Made by a program: the position numbers and the translations under genes. This document shows positions 34,130 to 42,487 of a stretch of DNA of 64,000 nt, in pieces. Source of the DNA: Orlajensenia sp001423545 (GTDB lineage Bacteria > Actinomycetota > Actinomycetes > Actinomycetales > Microbacteriaceae); assembly GCA_001423545.1 (NCBI GenBank), contig LMOK01000002.1, positions 682,001-746,000 on the forward strand, written 5' to 3'. The notes under the pieces are model-generated. The model made no database searches. It was not told where the DNA came from and saw only the letters and a program-made list of their open reading frames with translations. Numbering within the stretch: position 1 is the first letter of the stretch; each line of letters opens with the position of its first letter.

Positions 34130-34717
34130 TCAGGGAGTGTCGCCGGCGAACTGGATCGCAACCCCGTCGGAGGTCACATCCTGCATGGCGTCGTCCGCGG
34201 GCGAGGTCCAGTTCGGCGTCCTGACGACCACGTAGAGGTTGAGCGTGCTTCCCGCCGCCATCGTCGTCGTCGTGTACGGCGTAGTTGCGGCGGCATCCGT
34301 GTAGACGCCGATGCTTGCCGGGGTGGACGGGCTGGTCACGGAGCCATCGAACAGTGGGTCGCCCGTGAGGTTCAGGCTGGGAAGCGACACGGACAGATCG
34401 CCGGTGGAATCGTTCCAGAGCCAGATCGACACGGCCCGGGTCTCTTCGGGGAGGAGCTCTCCGAAGGAATCCACCGGGATGGTGATCGCATCGGGCTCGG
34501 TGTCCGCATCCTCCCAGTTGGCGACATCGAGAGCGGGCTGGGTGTCGCCTACCGCGCCGTAGAGCTCGATGCTGGCCGTGTCGGCCTCAGCACTGAACCA
34601 CACATTGTCGGTCCACGCCGCCGTCGTGATCGCGGCACCGAAGCCGAGGACCGCTATCGAGGCGAGCGAGATCGCGGTGATGAGCCGACGCTTGCTGGTC
34701 TTCTGAGTGGGGGGCAT
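34130..34717 (-). CDS. TasA/camelysin-like secreted protein
   Basis: This 195-residue protein starts with a Lys/Arg-rich region, a hydrophobic signal segment (AISLASIAVLGFGAAITTAA) and WTDNVWF, the pattern of SipW-dependent TasA/CalY proteins. The mature domain is beta-rich with Trp-Leu-Trp (AVSIWLWNDSTGDLSVSLPS) and acidic. In Bacillus such proteins form extracellular fibres. It is the first gene of the SipW operon. Fibre formation here is inference from family. Confidence 0.8.
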   Translation of the reverse strand: MPPTQKTSKRRLITAISLASIAVLGFGAAITTAAWTDNVWFSAEADTASIELYGAVGDTQPALDVANWEDADTEPDAITIPVDSFGELLPEETRAVSIWLWNDSTGDLSVSLPSLNLTGDPLFDGSVTSPSTPASIGVYTDAAATTPYTTTTMAAGSTLNLYVVVRTPNWTSPADDAMQDVTSDGVAIQFAGDTP

Positions 34718-34833
34718 TCTGTACCTCTATTCGTTCGAGCGGGTCTCTGGCCGAGCCGGATTTACGAGAGAGGTCACGCGCACATGTCCCCCACGAATAA
34801 TCCTCTGCAGGAAAGCCCGCTGCATGCAAGCAC

Positions 34834-34863
34834 TTGACTTCGGCCGATGGATCTGGAGAATAG
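34834..34863 (+). promoter_or_regulatory. Candidate promoter of the PCD-VOC gene
   Basis: TTGACT (34834-34839) is followed after 18 bases by GAATAG (34858-34863). The -10 match is weak. The rest of the gap 34718-34995 shows nothing gene-like. Confidence 0.35.
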
Positions 34864-34995
34864 GCGAGCAGGATTCAGGTTCGACGGATCCGGGTCTGCC
34901 TCAGGGACGGTCGGGGTCGTGGGCGCGGCGCAGGCAGCGACGTCGCGTGGGGTGCTCGAGAGCCGGTGCTGAATCGCAGGGAGGTTCTTTCGAGA

Positions 34996-35694
34996 ATGGA
35001 CATGCTGACGGGCGAGAAGATCGCCGAGGCTGAGCTGACCGACTGGCGCAAGTTGGCCCAAGGTCTGCATGCCCGCTACCTGGTCGGCGACTTCGGCGCC
35101 GGCGCACGGTTCCTCACAGCGGTGGGGGAGGCGGGCGATGAGCTCGGACACCACCCGAGCGCGTCGATCGGCGATGGGCACGTCGACCTCAAGCTGGTCA
35201 GCGCGGACGCCATCTACCGCGACGACGATGGCACCGAATACGTCGTCGAGTGGGTGACCCAGCAGGATGTCGACCTCGCGCGTCGGATCACCGAGATTGC
35301 CGCCGAACACGGGGTCGCCCCCGACCCGACCTCGGTCAGCGTCATCGAACTCGGCCTCGACACGGGGCGTTCCGCGACCATCGCCCCGGTGTGGGCGGCC
35401 CTGCTCACGGGGAACGCCGACGCCCAGGGCCACGGGTCGCCCAGCGACGAGATCCGAGACGCCACGGGCCGCGTGCCGAACCTCTGGTTCGGTGACGCCG
35501 ACGAGGAGGAGTCCTCGAACCAGCGGTTCCACCTCGAGGTCTATGTGGCAGCCGAGGTGGCCGAGCAGCGAATCGCAGCCGCCGTCACGGCGGGCGGGAC
35601 CGTTGTCGATGACAGCGACGCGCCGTCGCTCACCGTCATCGCGGACCCAGACGGCAACACGGGCGTCATCTGCGTCGCGGGCGGTCAGTCCTGA
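34996..35694 (+). CDS. Pterin-4a-carbinolamine dehydratase fused to a VOC domain
   Basis: The 232-residue protein combines a 4a-hydroxytetrahydrobiopterin dehydratase (PCD/DCoH) domain (about 1-100, with GHHPSASIGDGHVDLKL and its paired histidines) and a VOC/glyoxalase-type domain (about 105-232, with SVIELGLDTG, RVPNLWFGDAD and RFHLEVYVAAE). PCD recycles the pterin cofactor of aromatic amino acid hydroxylases, none of which is in the window. ATG 34996 has a GGGAGG ribosome site. Its end overlaps the convergent arfB gene by 10 bases. Confidence 0.87.
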   Translation: MDMLTGEKIAEAELTDWRKLAQGLHARYLVGDFGAGARFLTAVGEAGDELGHHPSASIGDGHVDLKLVSADAIYRDDDGTEYVVEWVTQQDVDLARRITEIAAEHGVAPDPTSVSVIELGLDTGRSATIAPVWAALLTGNADAQGHGSPSDEIRDATGRVPNLWFGDADEEESSNQRFHLEVYVAAEVAEQRIAAAVTAGGTVVDDSDAPSLTVIADPDGNTGVICVAGGQS

Positions 35695-36122
35695 GGTGGG
35701 CGACGCATCCGCTTGACGTCGGTGCGCCGCTTCTTCGCCGACAGGCGTCTCTCCTTGGCACCGCGACTCGGTTTCGTCGGCCGTCGCGATGGTGACGGCG
35801 GCAGCAGTGCGTCGACCACGACGGCGACCAGCCGATCGCGCGCAGCATTCCTGTTGCGCAGTTGTTCGCGGTGTTCGGATGCACTGATCGTCAGCACGCC
35901 GTCGACGACGCGATTGCTCAGCCGTTCGAGGAGACGTTCTCGTTGCGCCGGAGTCAGGGTGGCCGAGCCCGCCACGTCCCAGACGAGTTCCGCTCGGGAG
36001 TCGGTCGTGTTCACGCCCTGCCCGCCGGGACCGGATGACCGGGAGAACCGCCAGGACAGCTCGGACTCGGGGATCGTGAGACCCGAGTCGACCTGAAGGC
36101 CGGGACGGTGGGCAGCGGGCAT
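35685..36122 (-). CDS. arfB: Alternative ribosome-rescue factor ArfB
   Basis: This 145-residue peptidyl-tRNA hydrolase rescues ribosomes stalled without a stop codon. It shows the catalytic GGQ in SSGPGGQGVNTTDSR (about residues 29-43) and the basic C-terminal tail (KPSRGAKERRLSAKKRR) that reaches into the empty mRNA channel. The lack of codon-recognition domains separates it from release factors RF1 and RF2. Convergent with the PCD-VOC gene. Confidence 0.93.
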   Translation of the reverse strand: MPAAHRPGLQVDSGLTIPESELSWRFSRSSGPGGQGVNTTDSRAELVWDVAGSATLTPAQRERLLERLSNRVVDGVLTISASEHREQLRNRNAARDRLVAVVVDALLPPSPSRRPTKPSRGAKERRLSAKKRRTDVKRMRRPPQD

Positions 36123-36220
36123 GGATCCATCATCCTCCCGCGATCACCGCGCTGTTCGCGGGGTGTGCCGCGTCGTCACGCTCGGAGTCCGCGTTGGGGC
36201 ATCCGTCGCCTGAATCGGCT

Positions 36221-36787
36221 TCAGGATGCGCGAGCCGCCCTGGCGCGGGCCTTGATCGCGAGGATGACGTCGGTCTTGGCGTCGGCGTAGTCGTTCATGT
36301 CGTTCCACTGCTTGCTGAGCAGGCTCCTCTTGGTGCTCTCGTAGAGGGCCCGGTCGTTCCCGTCCGCACGCAGGTGATCGCGGAGCAGGAGATACGCGTC
36401 GATGGCCGGATCGTCTCGTTCGTAGAGGTGCACGTGCACGTCGCGCGCCGGGGTGCGCACCAGACGGTGCCGCGGTTCGCGGACCCGGAGTTCGTAGCCG
36501 GCCGCGAGGAGGGCGTCGAGATAGTCCTCCTCGGCGGTGATGTCGTCGACCGCGACGACGATGTCGATGATGGGCTTCGCGGCCAGTCCGGGCACCGCCG
36601 TGGAACCGATGTGCTCGATGTCGACGTCGGATCCGGCGAGGGCATCCGTGATCCGCCGGTGGTGCTCGAGGTACATCTCCGGCCATCGCTCGTCGTAACT
36701 GCGCAGCTCCACCGTGAGCGCCTCGGGACCGCCCACCAGTTCGAGTGCGGTGACGTCGGGTCGGCGCGGTCTGCGGTTGCTGCTCAC
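36221..36787 (-). CDS. GrpB family nucleotidyltransferase-like protein
   Basis: The 188-residue protein has the GrpB/UPF0157 pattern: ELRSYDERWPEMY, IEHIGSTAVPGLAAKPIIDI (about residues 65-84) and a late LLSKQWNDMNDYADAKTDVI. The fold is nucleotidyltransferase-like; biochemical function is poorly known and it is not related to GrpE. GTG 36787, with a GAGGA ribosome site, is the best start; the frame open to 37420 is the shadow of the dioxygenase gene. Confidence 0.87.
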   Translation of the reverse strand: MSSNRRPRRPDVTALELVGGPEALTVELRSYDERWPEMYLEHHRRITDALAGSDVDIEHIGSTAVPGLAAKPIIDIVVAVDDITAEEDYLDALLAAGYELRVREPRHRLVRTPARDVHVHLYERDDPAIDAYLLLRDHLRADGNDRALYESTKRSLLSKQWNDMNDYADAKTDVILAIKARARAARAS

Positions 36788-36894
36788 GGGAACATCCTCG
36801 CAGTGCGGCCAGGCGGTGGCGACGAAACGGGCGAAGGGCGGTGAGGGTGAGGGTGTCGCCCTCAACGCCTCCCCGCCCTTCGCGCGTCGCGGTG

Positions 36895-37914
36895 CTACCC
36901 GCGGCCCTGCTTCGCGTATGGGTTGATGATGTCGGCGAGGGTGTCGGGATGCACGCCCTCCTCGGTCGCGCTCGGGCCGTCCGCGGGCGGGAACGACTCG
37001 GTCATCGACATCGGCATCGAGCCGTTGCGGTAGAAGTTGTTCGACCCCTGCGAGGGCTTCCAGTCGTAGGGCTCCCAGTCGGGCACGTAGTTGCGGTAGC
37101 CACCCGTGTTGACCTCGACACGCATGCCGCTCGGGTCGCGGAAGTAGAGGAAGCTCTGCTCTCCGATGCCGTGGATCGACGGTCCGTACTCCATGTCGGT
37201 GCCGTTCTCCATGAGGACGTCGGCGGCCTGCAGGAGTTCCTCGCGGGTGTCGACCCAGTAGGCGTAGTGGTTCACGCGGCCGGCGCGGCTGGATCCGTCG
37301 TAGACGATTCCGAGATCGTGCGACTTCTCGTTCGTCGTGATGACGCCGAAGACCGTGAGCGGCGCCTCGTCGAGTTCGGTGAACGCCATGGCCCGGAAGC
37401 CGAGCACGTCGCCGTACCACTGCGCGAAGCCCTTGACGTCGCTCGACGCGACGGTCACGTGGTCGAGCTGGCGAGGTGCCACCGCGTGGCGGCTGCGGCG
37501 CTCGGGGCGGTCGGGATAGACGGAGGCGAACTCGCCCTCGCCCTTGTACTTCTCCACGTCCCAGTAGAGCTCCATGGTGTGTCCGTACGGGCCCGTGAAC
37601 GTGTACGAGCGCCCGTGGCCGAAGCTCTTCTCGGTCCAGGTGCCGGCATGTCCCGCCGCCTCGATGCGCCGCACTGCCTCGTCGAGGGCGTCATTGCTCG
37701 AGGTGCGCCAGGCCATCACGGCCAGGGTCGTCTCCGGCCCCTCCGAGATCACGAGGCTGTGCGTGTAGTAGTCGCCCCAGGCGCGGAGGTAGTGCTTTCC
37801 GTCCTCCGTGTGGATCGTGCGCAGCCCGACCTGCTCTTCATAGAAGGCGACGGATGCCGCGACGTCAGGAGTCGTGATCTCCACGTGGGAGAGGTGGGAG
37901 AGGAGTTTGATCAT
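36895..37914 (-). CDS. Extradiol ring-cleavage dioxygenase (type I, VOC fold)
   Basis: This 339-residue enzyme of the catechol 2,3-dioxygenase class opens catecholic rings next to the diol. Two VOC modules are visible, and the Fe(II) ligands fit the class: His152 (LDHVTV), His216 (VNHYAYW) and Glu267 (MRVEVNTGG). The His-Tyr pair around NHYAYW and SIHG are also typical. The C-terminal tail is longer than in BphC. ATG 37914 has a GAAGGA ribosome site. It is divergent from the operon of FAH hydrolases and monooxygenase, which should supply its substrate and use its product. Confidence 0.9.
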   Translation of the reverse strand: MIKLLSHLSHVEITTPDVAASVAFYEEQVGLRTIHTEDGKHYLRAWGDYYTHSLVISEGPETTLAVMAWRTSSNDALDEAVRRIEAAGHAGTWTEKSFGHGRSYTFTGPYGHTMELYWDVEKYKGEGEFASVYPDRPERRSRHAVAPRQLDHVTVASSDVKGFAQWYGDVLGFRAMAFTELDEAPLTVFGVITTNEKSHDLGIVYDGSSRAGRVNHYAYWVDTREELLQAADVLMENGTDMEYGPSIHGIGEQSFLYFRDPSGMRVEVNTGGYRNYVPDWEPYDWKPSQGSNNFYRNGSMPMSMTESFPPADGPSATEEGVHPDTLADIINPYAKQGRG

Positions 37915-38005
37915 CGTTGATCCTTCGTTTCGGGGACGTCGCCAGACGGTCGACTGTCTGCCCCTCAACCATCGCTACCGCCCGAGCATCAGGGAAGCTG
38001 AATCC

Positions 38006-38111
38006 AGTGATGCTGGTCATCACTCTGACTGATGCGACGGATGCCGCCGCTGATCGTGTTGGGGCATCGATAGGAGTGATGCAGCGCATCAGTCATATGC
38101 GCTTCACTGAT
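38006..38111. promoter_or_regulatory. Cluster of TGATGC-type palindromes in the divergent catabolic promoter
   Basis: Three overlapping symmetric elements are seen: AGTGATG-ctggt-CATCACT (38006-38024), TGATGC-agc-GCATCA (38077-38091) and ATCAGT-N12-ACTGAT (38088-38111). GACTGATGCG (38027-38036) and CGCATCAGTC (38085-38094) also mirror each other. They fill the gap between the dioxygenase and FAH genes, so this is the likely control region for both. Confidence 0.6.
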
Positions 38112-38175
38112 GAATGGATCGCCGATTGGATGGCCTCACGGCCGCAACGCTGCGCCGCCGTGATCGGAGATCCAC

Positions 38176-39204
38176 GTGACATCGTCGTCCACAGGGCTGA
38201 CCGCCCCCTTCGCCCTCGCCCGCTTCACCGCGGACGGACTCGCCGGCCACGCCGGCCTACCCGCTGAAACCGGCGGGCGGCCCTCACTCGGCCTCGTCGT
38301 CGGATCGCGCATCCGTTCGCTGACCGAGAGCGACCTCGGTGCGCCGGACCTCAACTCCTTCCTGGCGGAGGGCCCGGAGGCGTGGACCAGACTCGCCCCG
38401 CTGGCTGACGAGGAGCAGGGCGACGGGGCAGGCTGGCTCGATCTCGCCGACGTCACCCTGACCGCCCCGGTCGAACCGCGGCAGGTTCTGCAGACCGGAG
38501 CCAACTACCGCACCCACGTCATCGACCTCGTGGTGGCCGGGCGGCAGAAGACCGACCCCCGTCCGGTCGAGGAGCTGCGGGAGTGGGCGGCGGAGATGAT
38601 GGACACCCGAGCGCGCGAGGGCATCCCGTACTTCTTCATCGGACTCCCGGCGTGCGTGGTCGGTGACGACGTCGAGCTCGTGCTTCCCGCCTACAGCGAC
38701 CAGCACGACTGGGAACTGGAACTGACCGTCGTGATCGGGAAGCCCGCGTTCCAGGTCGACCGCGAGCACGCGATGGAGCATGTCGCCGGATTCACCATCG
38801 CGAACGACATCACGACGCGCGACCTGGTGTTCCGTCAGGACATGAAGGAGATCGGCACCGACTGGTATCGCGCCAAGAATGCGCCGGGGTTCCTCCCCGT
38901 CGGGCCCTTCCTGGTTCCGGCTTCGGCGGTCGCCGATCCCGGAGCTCTGCACCTCCGCCTCGACCTGAACGGGGACACGATGCAGGATGCGACGACGAGC
39001 GACCTGCTGTTCGACATCCCCGCGCTGATCGCCGGCGCCTCCCAGACCATGCCGCTCCTGCCGGGTGATCTGCTGCTCACCGGCAGTCCCGCGGGAAACG
39101 GTGCGAAGTGGGGCAGGCTCCTCCGGGACGGCGACGTCATGGTCGCCAGCATCGAGGGCCTCGGCACCCAGACCGTGCGGTGCGTCTCGGAGCAGGACCG
39201 ATGA
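38176..39204 (+). CDS. Fumarylacetoacetate hydrolase family protein (1)
   Basis: The 342-residue enzyme has the FAH fold. Key residues are in TGANYRTHV (about 112-120), the metal-binding acidic motif DWELELTVVIGKP, GFTIANDITTRDLV, and the late LLPGDLLLTGSPAGNGAK. Family members hydrolyse C-C bonds in acylpyruvates or decarboxylate or hydrate dienoates after ring cleavage. The GTG start at 38176 leads the catabolic operon, and the next gene overlaps by 4 bases. Probable role: hydrolysing or hydrating the meta-cleavage product. Confidence 0.88.
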   Translation: MTSSSTGLTAPFALARFTADGLAGHAGLPAETGGRPSLGLVVGSRIRSLTESDLGAPDLNSFLAEGPEAWTRLAPLADEEQGDGAGWLDLADVTLTAPVEPRQVLQTGANYRTHVIDLVVAGRQKTDPRPVEELREWAAEMMDTRAREGIPYFFIGLPACVVGDDVELVLPAYSDQHDWELELTVVIGKPAFQVDREHAMEHVAGFTIANDITTRDLVFRQDMKEIGTDWYRAKNAPGFLPVGPFLVPASAVADPGALHLRLDLNGDTMQDATTSDLLFDIPALIAGASQTMPLLPGDLLLTGSPAGNGAKWGRLLRDGDVMVASIEGLGTQTVRCVSEQDR

Positions 39205-40208
39205 GCGCGCCGACGGACGACCCGACTCAGCTGGATCGATCCGGCGCACCGGCCGCGGTCATCGCGTCGGCGGAGGCGTACCGCAACTGGGGTCGCTGGG
39301 GGCAGGATGACGTGCTCGGCACCGTCAACTTCATCGACGATGCCAAGCGGTCAGAAGCCGCTGCACTGGTGAAGCGGGGCGTGAGCTTCTCGCTGTCGCA
39401 GCCATTCGACATGAACGGTCCCCAACTCGGGTGGCGCCGGCGCACGAACCCCGTGCACACGATGCTCGACACGGGAACCGACGCGGAAGCCGGCAAGCAG
39501 GGCTTCCCGCACGGCATCGGCGGTGCCGACGACGTGGTCGCGATGCCGCTCCAGTGCTCGACGCAGTGGGACGGGCTCGGCCACATCTTCGATCGGGGCT
39601 TCGCCTGGAACGGCCGTCGCGCCGGAGACGTCGTCACGAGCGACGGCGACCTCGTGACCGGCATCGAGCACATGGCCGCCTCGTTGGTGGGGCGCGGCGT
39701 GCTTCTCGACCTCGGGCGCTTCCTTCGCCCGGGTACCTCTGTCGGCGACGGCGAGCTGCCCGACGGTTACGCGATCACGACGCGGGAGATCGAGGCGTGC
39801 ATCGCCGCGCAGGGCGAGACCAGCAGGGTCGGCCGCGGTGACATCGTGCTCGTGCGCACCGGTCGCTACACACGGGCCCGACGCGAGGGGTGGAACGGCT
39901 ACGCGGGTGGACCATCCGCAGGGCTGTCCTTCACGACGGCCGGATGGCTGCACCGAACCGAGATCGCCGCCATCGCGACCGACACGTGGGGGTTCGAGGT
40001 GCGTCCGAACGAGTTCGACGATGCCTTCCAGCCTCTGCACCAGGTCGTCATCCCGAACATGGGGCTCACCATCGGCGAGATGTGGGACCTCGACGCCCTC
40101 GCGGAGGACAGTGCCGCATCCGGGAACTACGAATTCCTGCTCGCGGCGCCCCCGATCCCCATCACCGGAGCAGTCGGTTCCCCCGTGAACCCGATCGCCC
40201 TCCGCTAG
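39201..40208 (+). CDS. Cyclase family protein (kynurenine formamidase-like metal hydrolase)
   Basis: This 335-residue protein belongs to the cyclase/KynB superfamily of metal-dependent hydrolases. Although the metal-site HxGTHxDxP motif is not seen in standard form, QCSTQWDGLGHIFDRGFAWN occupies its place, and GRGDIVLVRTGRYTRA and AAIATDTWGFEV are family-like. Related proteins in aromatic clusters open lactones or cleave amides and acyl bonds. It starts inside the stop of the first FAH gene. Precise reaction unknown. Confidence 0.83.
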   Translation: MSAPTDDPTQLDRSGAPAAVIASAEAYRNWGRWGQDDVLGTVNFIDDAKRSEAAALVKRGVSFSLSQPFDMNGPQLGWRRRTNPVHTMLDTGTDAEAGKQGFPHGIGGADDVVAMPLQCSTQWDGLGHIFDRGFAWNGRRAGDVVTSDGDLVTGIEHMAASLVGRGVLLDLGRFLRPGTSVGDGELPDGYAITTREIEACIAAQGETSRVGRGDIVLVRTGRYTRARREGWNGYAGGPSAGLSFTTAGWLHRTEIAAIATDTWGFEVRPNEFDDAFQPLHQVVIPNMGLTIGEMWDLDALAEDSAASGNYEFLLAAPPIPITGAVGSPVNPIALR

Positions 40209-40211
40209 ATC

Positions 40212-40261
40212 CAGCTCAGCTCAGCTCAGCGCAGCCCAGCTCCGCCCAGACCAGACCAGAA
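40212..40261 (+). repeat. Pentanucleotide tandem repeat (ten CAGNN units)
   Basis: Ten 5-base units run without interruption: CAGCT three times, CAGCG, CAGCC, CAGCT, CCGCC, CAGAC twice and CAGAA. The tract fills most of the 66-base gap before the monooxygenase ATG and starts 4 bases after the previous stop. Confidence 0.75.
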
Positions 40262-40274
40262 AGCACAGAACATC

Positions 40275-41408
40275 ATGAGCGCAGTTTCACGCGTGGCCAT
40301 CGTCGGGGGAGGCGCCGCAGGCACTGCGGCGGCCATCCTCCTCGCACAGGAGGGCGTCACCGTCGACGTCTTCGAGGCGAAGCCCGACATCTCGGCCCTC
40401 GGATCCGGTATCACCCTGCAGGGGAACGCCCTGCGGGTCTTCGCCCAGCTCGGGATCTGGGAGCAGGTGCAGGAGGCCGGCTACGGCTTCGACGTGCTCG
40501 GACTCCGCACCCCCGGCCCCGAGGCCCGAATCCTGGCCGAGATCCCCGATCAGCGCACCGGGGGCCCGGAGTTCCCGGCGACGGTCGGCATGTATCGACC
40601 TGACCTGGCGCGCATCCTCGTCGACCGCGCGACCGCGGTCGGGGCATCCGTTCACTTCGGCACGACCGTCACCGGAATCGCCAGCGATGATGACGGAGTC
40701 GACGTGACCCTCTCGGATGGCTCCACCGCTCGCTACGACCTCGTGATCGGGGCCGACGGCCTGCACTCCCGCGTGCGCGAACTCATCGGAATCGACGTCG
40801 GGCCGCAGCGCACCGGCATGGGAATCTGGCGCGCCTTCGTGAATCGACCCGCATCCGTCACCCACACGGAGCTCTATTACGGCGGACCCTGCTTCATCGC
40901 CGGGTACTGCCCGACCGGCGACGACACGATGTACGCCTACCTCGTGGAGAAGGCGGAGGATCGCTCGGCCGTCACCGACGAGCAGGCCGTCGAGATCATG
41001 CGGGACCTGTCGCTGGCCTACCACGGCCCGTGGGACGACTTCCGCGCCGACCTCTCCACCGCGTCGCGGGTCAACTACACCTGGTTCACCCAGCACGTCG
41101 TTCCCGACGCCTGGAACCGCGGTCGTGTCGTCATCATCGGCGAGGCCGCCCACAGCGGACCGCCGACCCTGGCGCAGGGCGCAGCCCAGGCCGTGGAGGA
41201 TGCGGCCGTGCTCGCCGAGCTGCTGCTCGCGGCGGACGACGTCGACCAGCACCTCTGGGACGCCTTCCACGCGCGACGTCTCCCGCGAGCGCGCGAGGTG
41301 GTCGAGGCATCCGTGCAGCTCGGCACCTGGCTGATCGAGGAGCGACGGGACGCCGACATCCCGGGCCTGATGGGCCGCATCGGTGCACTCGTGAGCGAGC
41401 CGGCATGA
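40275..41408 (+). CDS. FAD-dependent aromatic monooxygenase (salicylate hydroxylase-like group)
   Basis: The 377-residue flavoprotein hydroxylase adds one oxygen to an activated aromatic ring using NAD(P)H. It shows GxGxxG in VAIVGGGAAGTAAA (residues 7-20), the DG motif in GADGLHSRVR (about 163-172), and VVIIGEAAHSGPP, where the usual GD motif reads GE. Group A enzymes of this kind create the diol needed for ring cleavage, so it probably acts just before the dioxygenase. A pentanucleotide repeat lies directly upstream. It overlaps the amidohydrolase gene by 4 bases. Confidence 0.88.
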   Translation: MSAVSRVAIVGGGAAGTAAAILLAQEGVTVDVFEAKPDISALGSGITLQGNALRVFAQLGIWEQVQEAGYGFDVLGLRTPGPEARILAEIPDQRTGGPEFPATVGMYRPDLARILVDRATAVGASVHFGTTVTGIASDDDGVDVTLSDGSTARYDLVIGADGLHSRVRELIGIDVGPQRTGMGIWRAFVNRPASVTHTELYYGGPCFIAGYCPTGDDTMYAYLVEKAEDRSAVTDEQAVEIMRDLSLAYHGPWDDFRADLSTASRVNYTWFTQHVVPDAWNRGRVVIIGEAAHSGPPTLAQGAAQAVEDAAVLAELLLAADDVDQHLWDAFHARRLPRAREVVEASVQLGTWLIEERRDADIPGLMGRIGALVSEPA

Positions 41409-42487
41409 TCGAGTCGACCCCCGCCGGTACTGCGGATGCCCCTGTCGTCGATGTGCACGCCCACGTGCTCCTCCCGCAGCTGCAGGGCGCCATGCAGGAG
41501 CGCGATCCGGCCGGGTTCGCCGCAGCGGGTGAGCTCGAGGCGCGGCGCAACGGTGCCGAGAGCCTGGCCGCGTCGGGAGCGATGATCCGCGACAGGTTCG
41601 CGCGCCTCACCCAGCTGCCGCTTCGACTGGCGGACATGGAGACGCAGGGCGTGGACGTGCAGCTCGTCTCGCCGTCCCCGTCGCACTACTACCCCTGGGC
41701 TGCGCCGACGGATGCCGCCTGGGTCGCACGCGAAGCGAACAGGCTCACCGCCGCACTCGTGGCGAGCGCCCCTGATCGCCTCATCGGACTCGGACTCGTT
41801 CCGCTGCAGCATCCGGAACTCGTCGTCGCCGCCCTCGACGACGCGATGATCGAACGGGGCCTCGCGGGCGTCCAGATCTCATCGACCGCGGGCGACGTCG
41901 AGCTCTCCGATGAGAGGCTCGAGCCGTTCTGGCAGCGCGCCGTCGAGCTCGACGCCGTGATCTTCCTGCATCCTTTCGGCTGCACCCTCGACGAACGCCT
42001 CGACAGGTTCTACCTGTCGAACAGCGTCGGGCAGCCAGCCGAGAACGCCGTCGCCCTGTCGCACCTGATCTTCTCGGGCGTGCTCGACCGTCACCCGGGG
42101 CTGCGCATCGTCGCCTCCCACGGCGGCGGCTACCTGCCCGGATACATCGGTCGCTCCGATCACGCCTGGGAGGTGCGCCCCGAGGCGCACGGATGCCGGG
42201 AGAAGCCGTCGAGCTACCTGCGCCGACTCTGGTTCGACTCGCTCGTTCACGACCCGGCCGTGCTGCGGGCCCTCGTCGACGCCGTCGGCCACGAGCGCGT
42301 GCTCCTCGGCAGCGACTATCCGTTCGACATGGGTGTCGACGATCCGGTGGAGCGCGTGCAGGCAGCTGACCTGAGCGACTCTGCCGAGCAGGCGATCCTG
42401 TCGGGCAACGCGGCTCGACTCCTTCCGGCGCTCGCCGGAACGTCGCGGTCGGCCGGGCGTCGCCGAGCAGCAGGGATCTCGCGATGA
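41405..42487 (+). CDS. Amidohydrolase family protein (ACMSD-like decarboxylase/hydrolase)
   Basis: The 360-residue TIM-barrel metalloenzyme has the N-terminal metal motif VDVHAHV (His18, His20), a second-histidine region in VIFLHPFGC, SHGGGYLPGY, and the late LLGSDYPFDMG with the catalytic aspartate. These match amidohydrolase_2 / ACMSD-type enzymes, which decarboxylate carboxylated ring-cleavage products or hydrolyse them. It overlaps both neighbours by 4 bases, so it is strictly co-translated with the monooxygenase and the second FAH hydrolase. Confidence 0.88.
   Translation: MIESTPAGTADAPVVDVHAHVLLPQLQGAMQERDPAGFAAAGELEARRNGAESLAASGAMIRDRFARLTQLPLRLADMETQGVDVQLVSPSPSHYYPWAAPTDAAWVAREANRLTAALVASAPDRLIGLGLVPLQHPELVVAALDDAMIERGLAGVQISSTAGDVELSDERLEPFWQRAVELDAVIFLHPFGCTLDERLDRFYLSNSVGQPAENAVALSHLIFSGVLDRHPGLRIVASHGGGYLPGYIGRSDHAWEVRPEAHGCREKPSSYLRRLWFDSLVHDPAVLRALVDAVGHERVLLGSDYPFDMGVDDPVERVQAADLSDSAEQAILSGNAARLLPALAGTSRSAGRRRAAGISR

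Noticed and set aside
36788..37420. N-terminal extension of the GrpB gene
   Set aside because: It overlaps the dioxygenase gene in another frame and lacks homology to GrpB.
40212..40261. CRISPR-like or rho-independent element
   Set aside because: The units are only 5 bases long with no spacers and no dyad symmetry; a simple tandem repeat.
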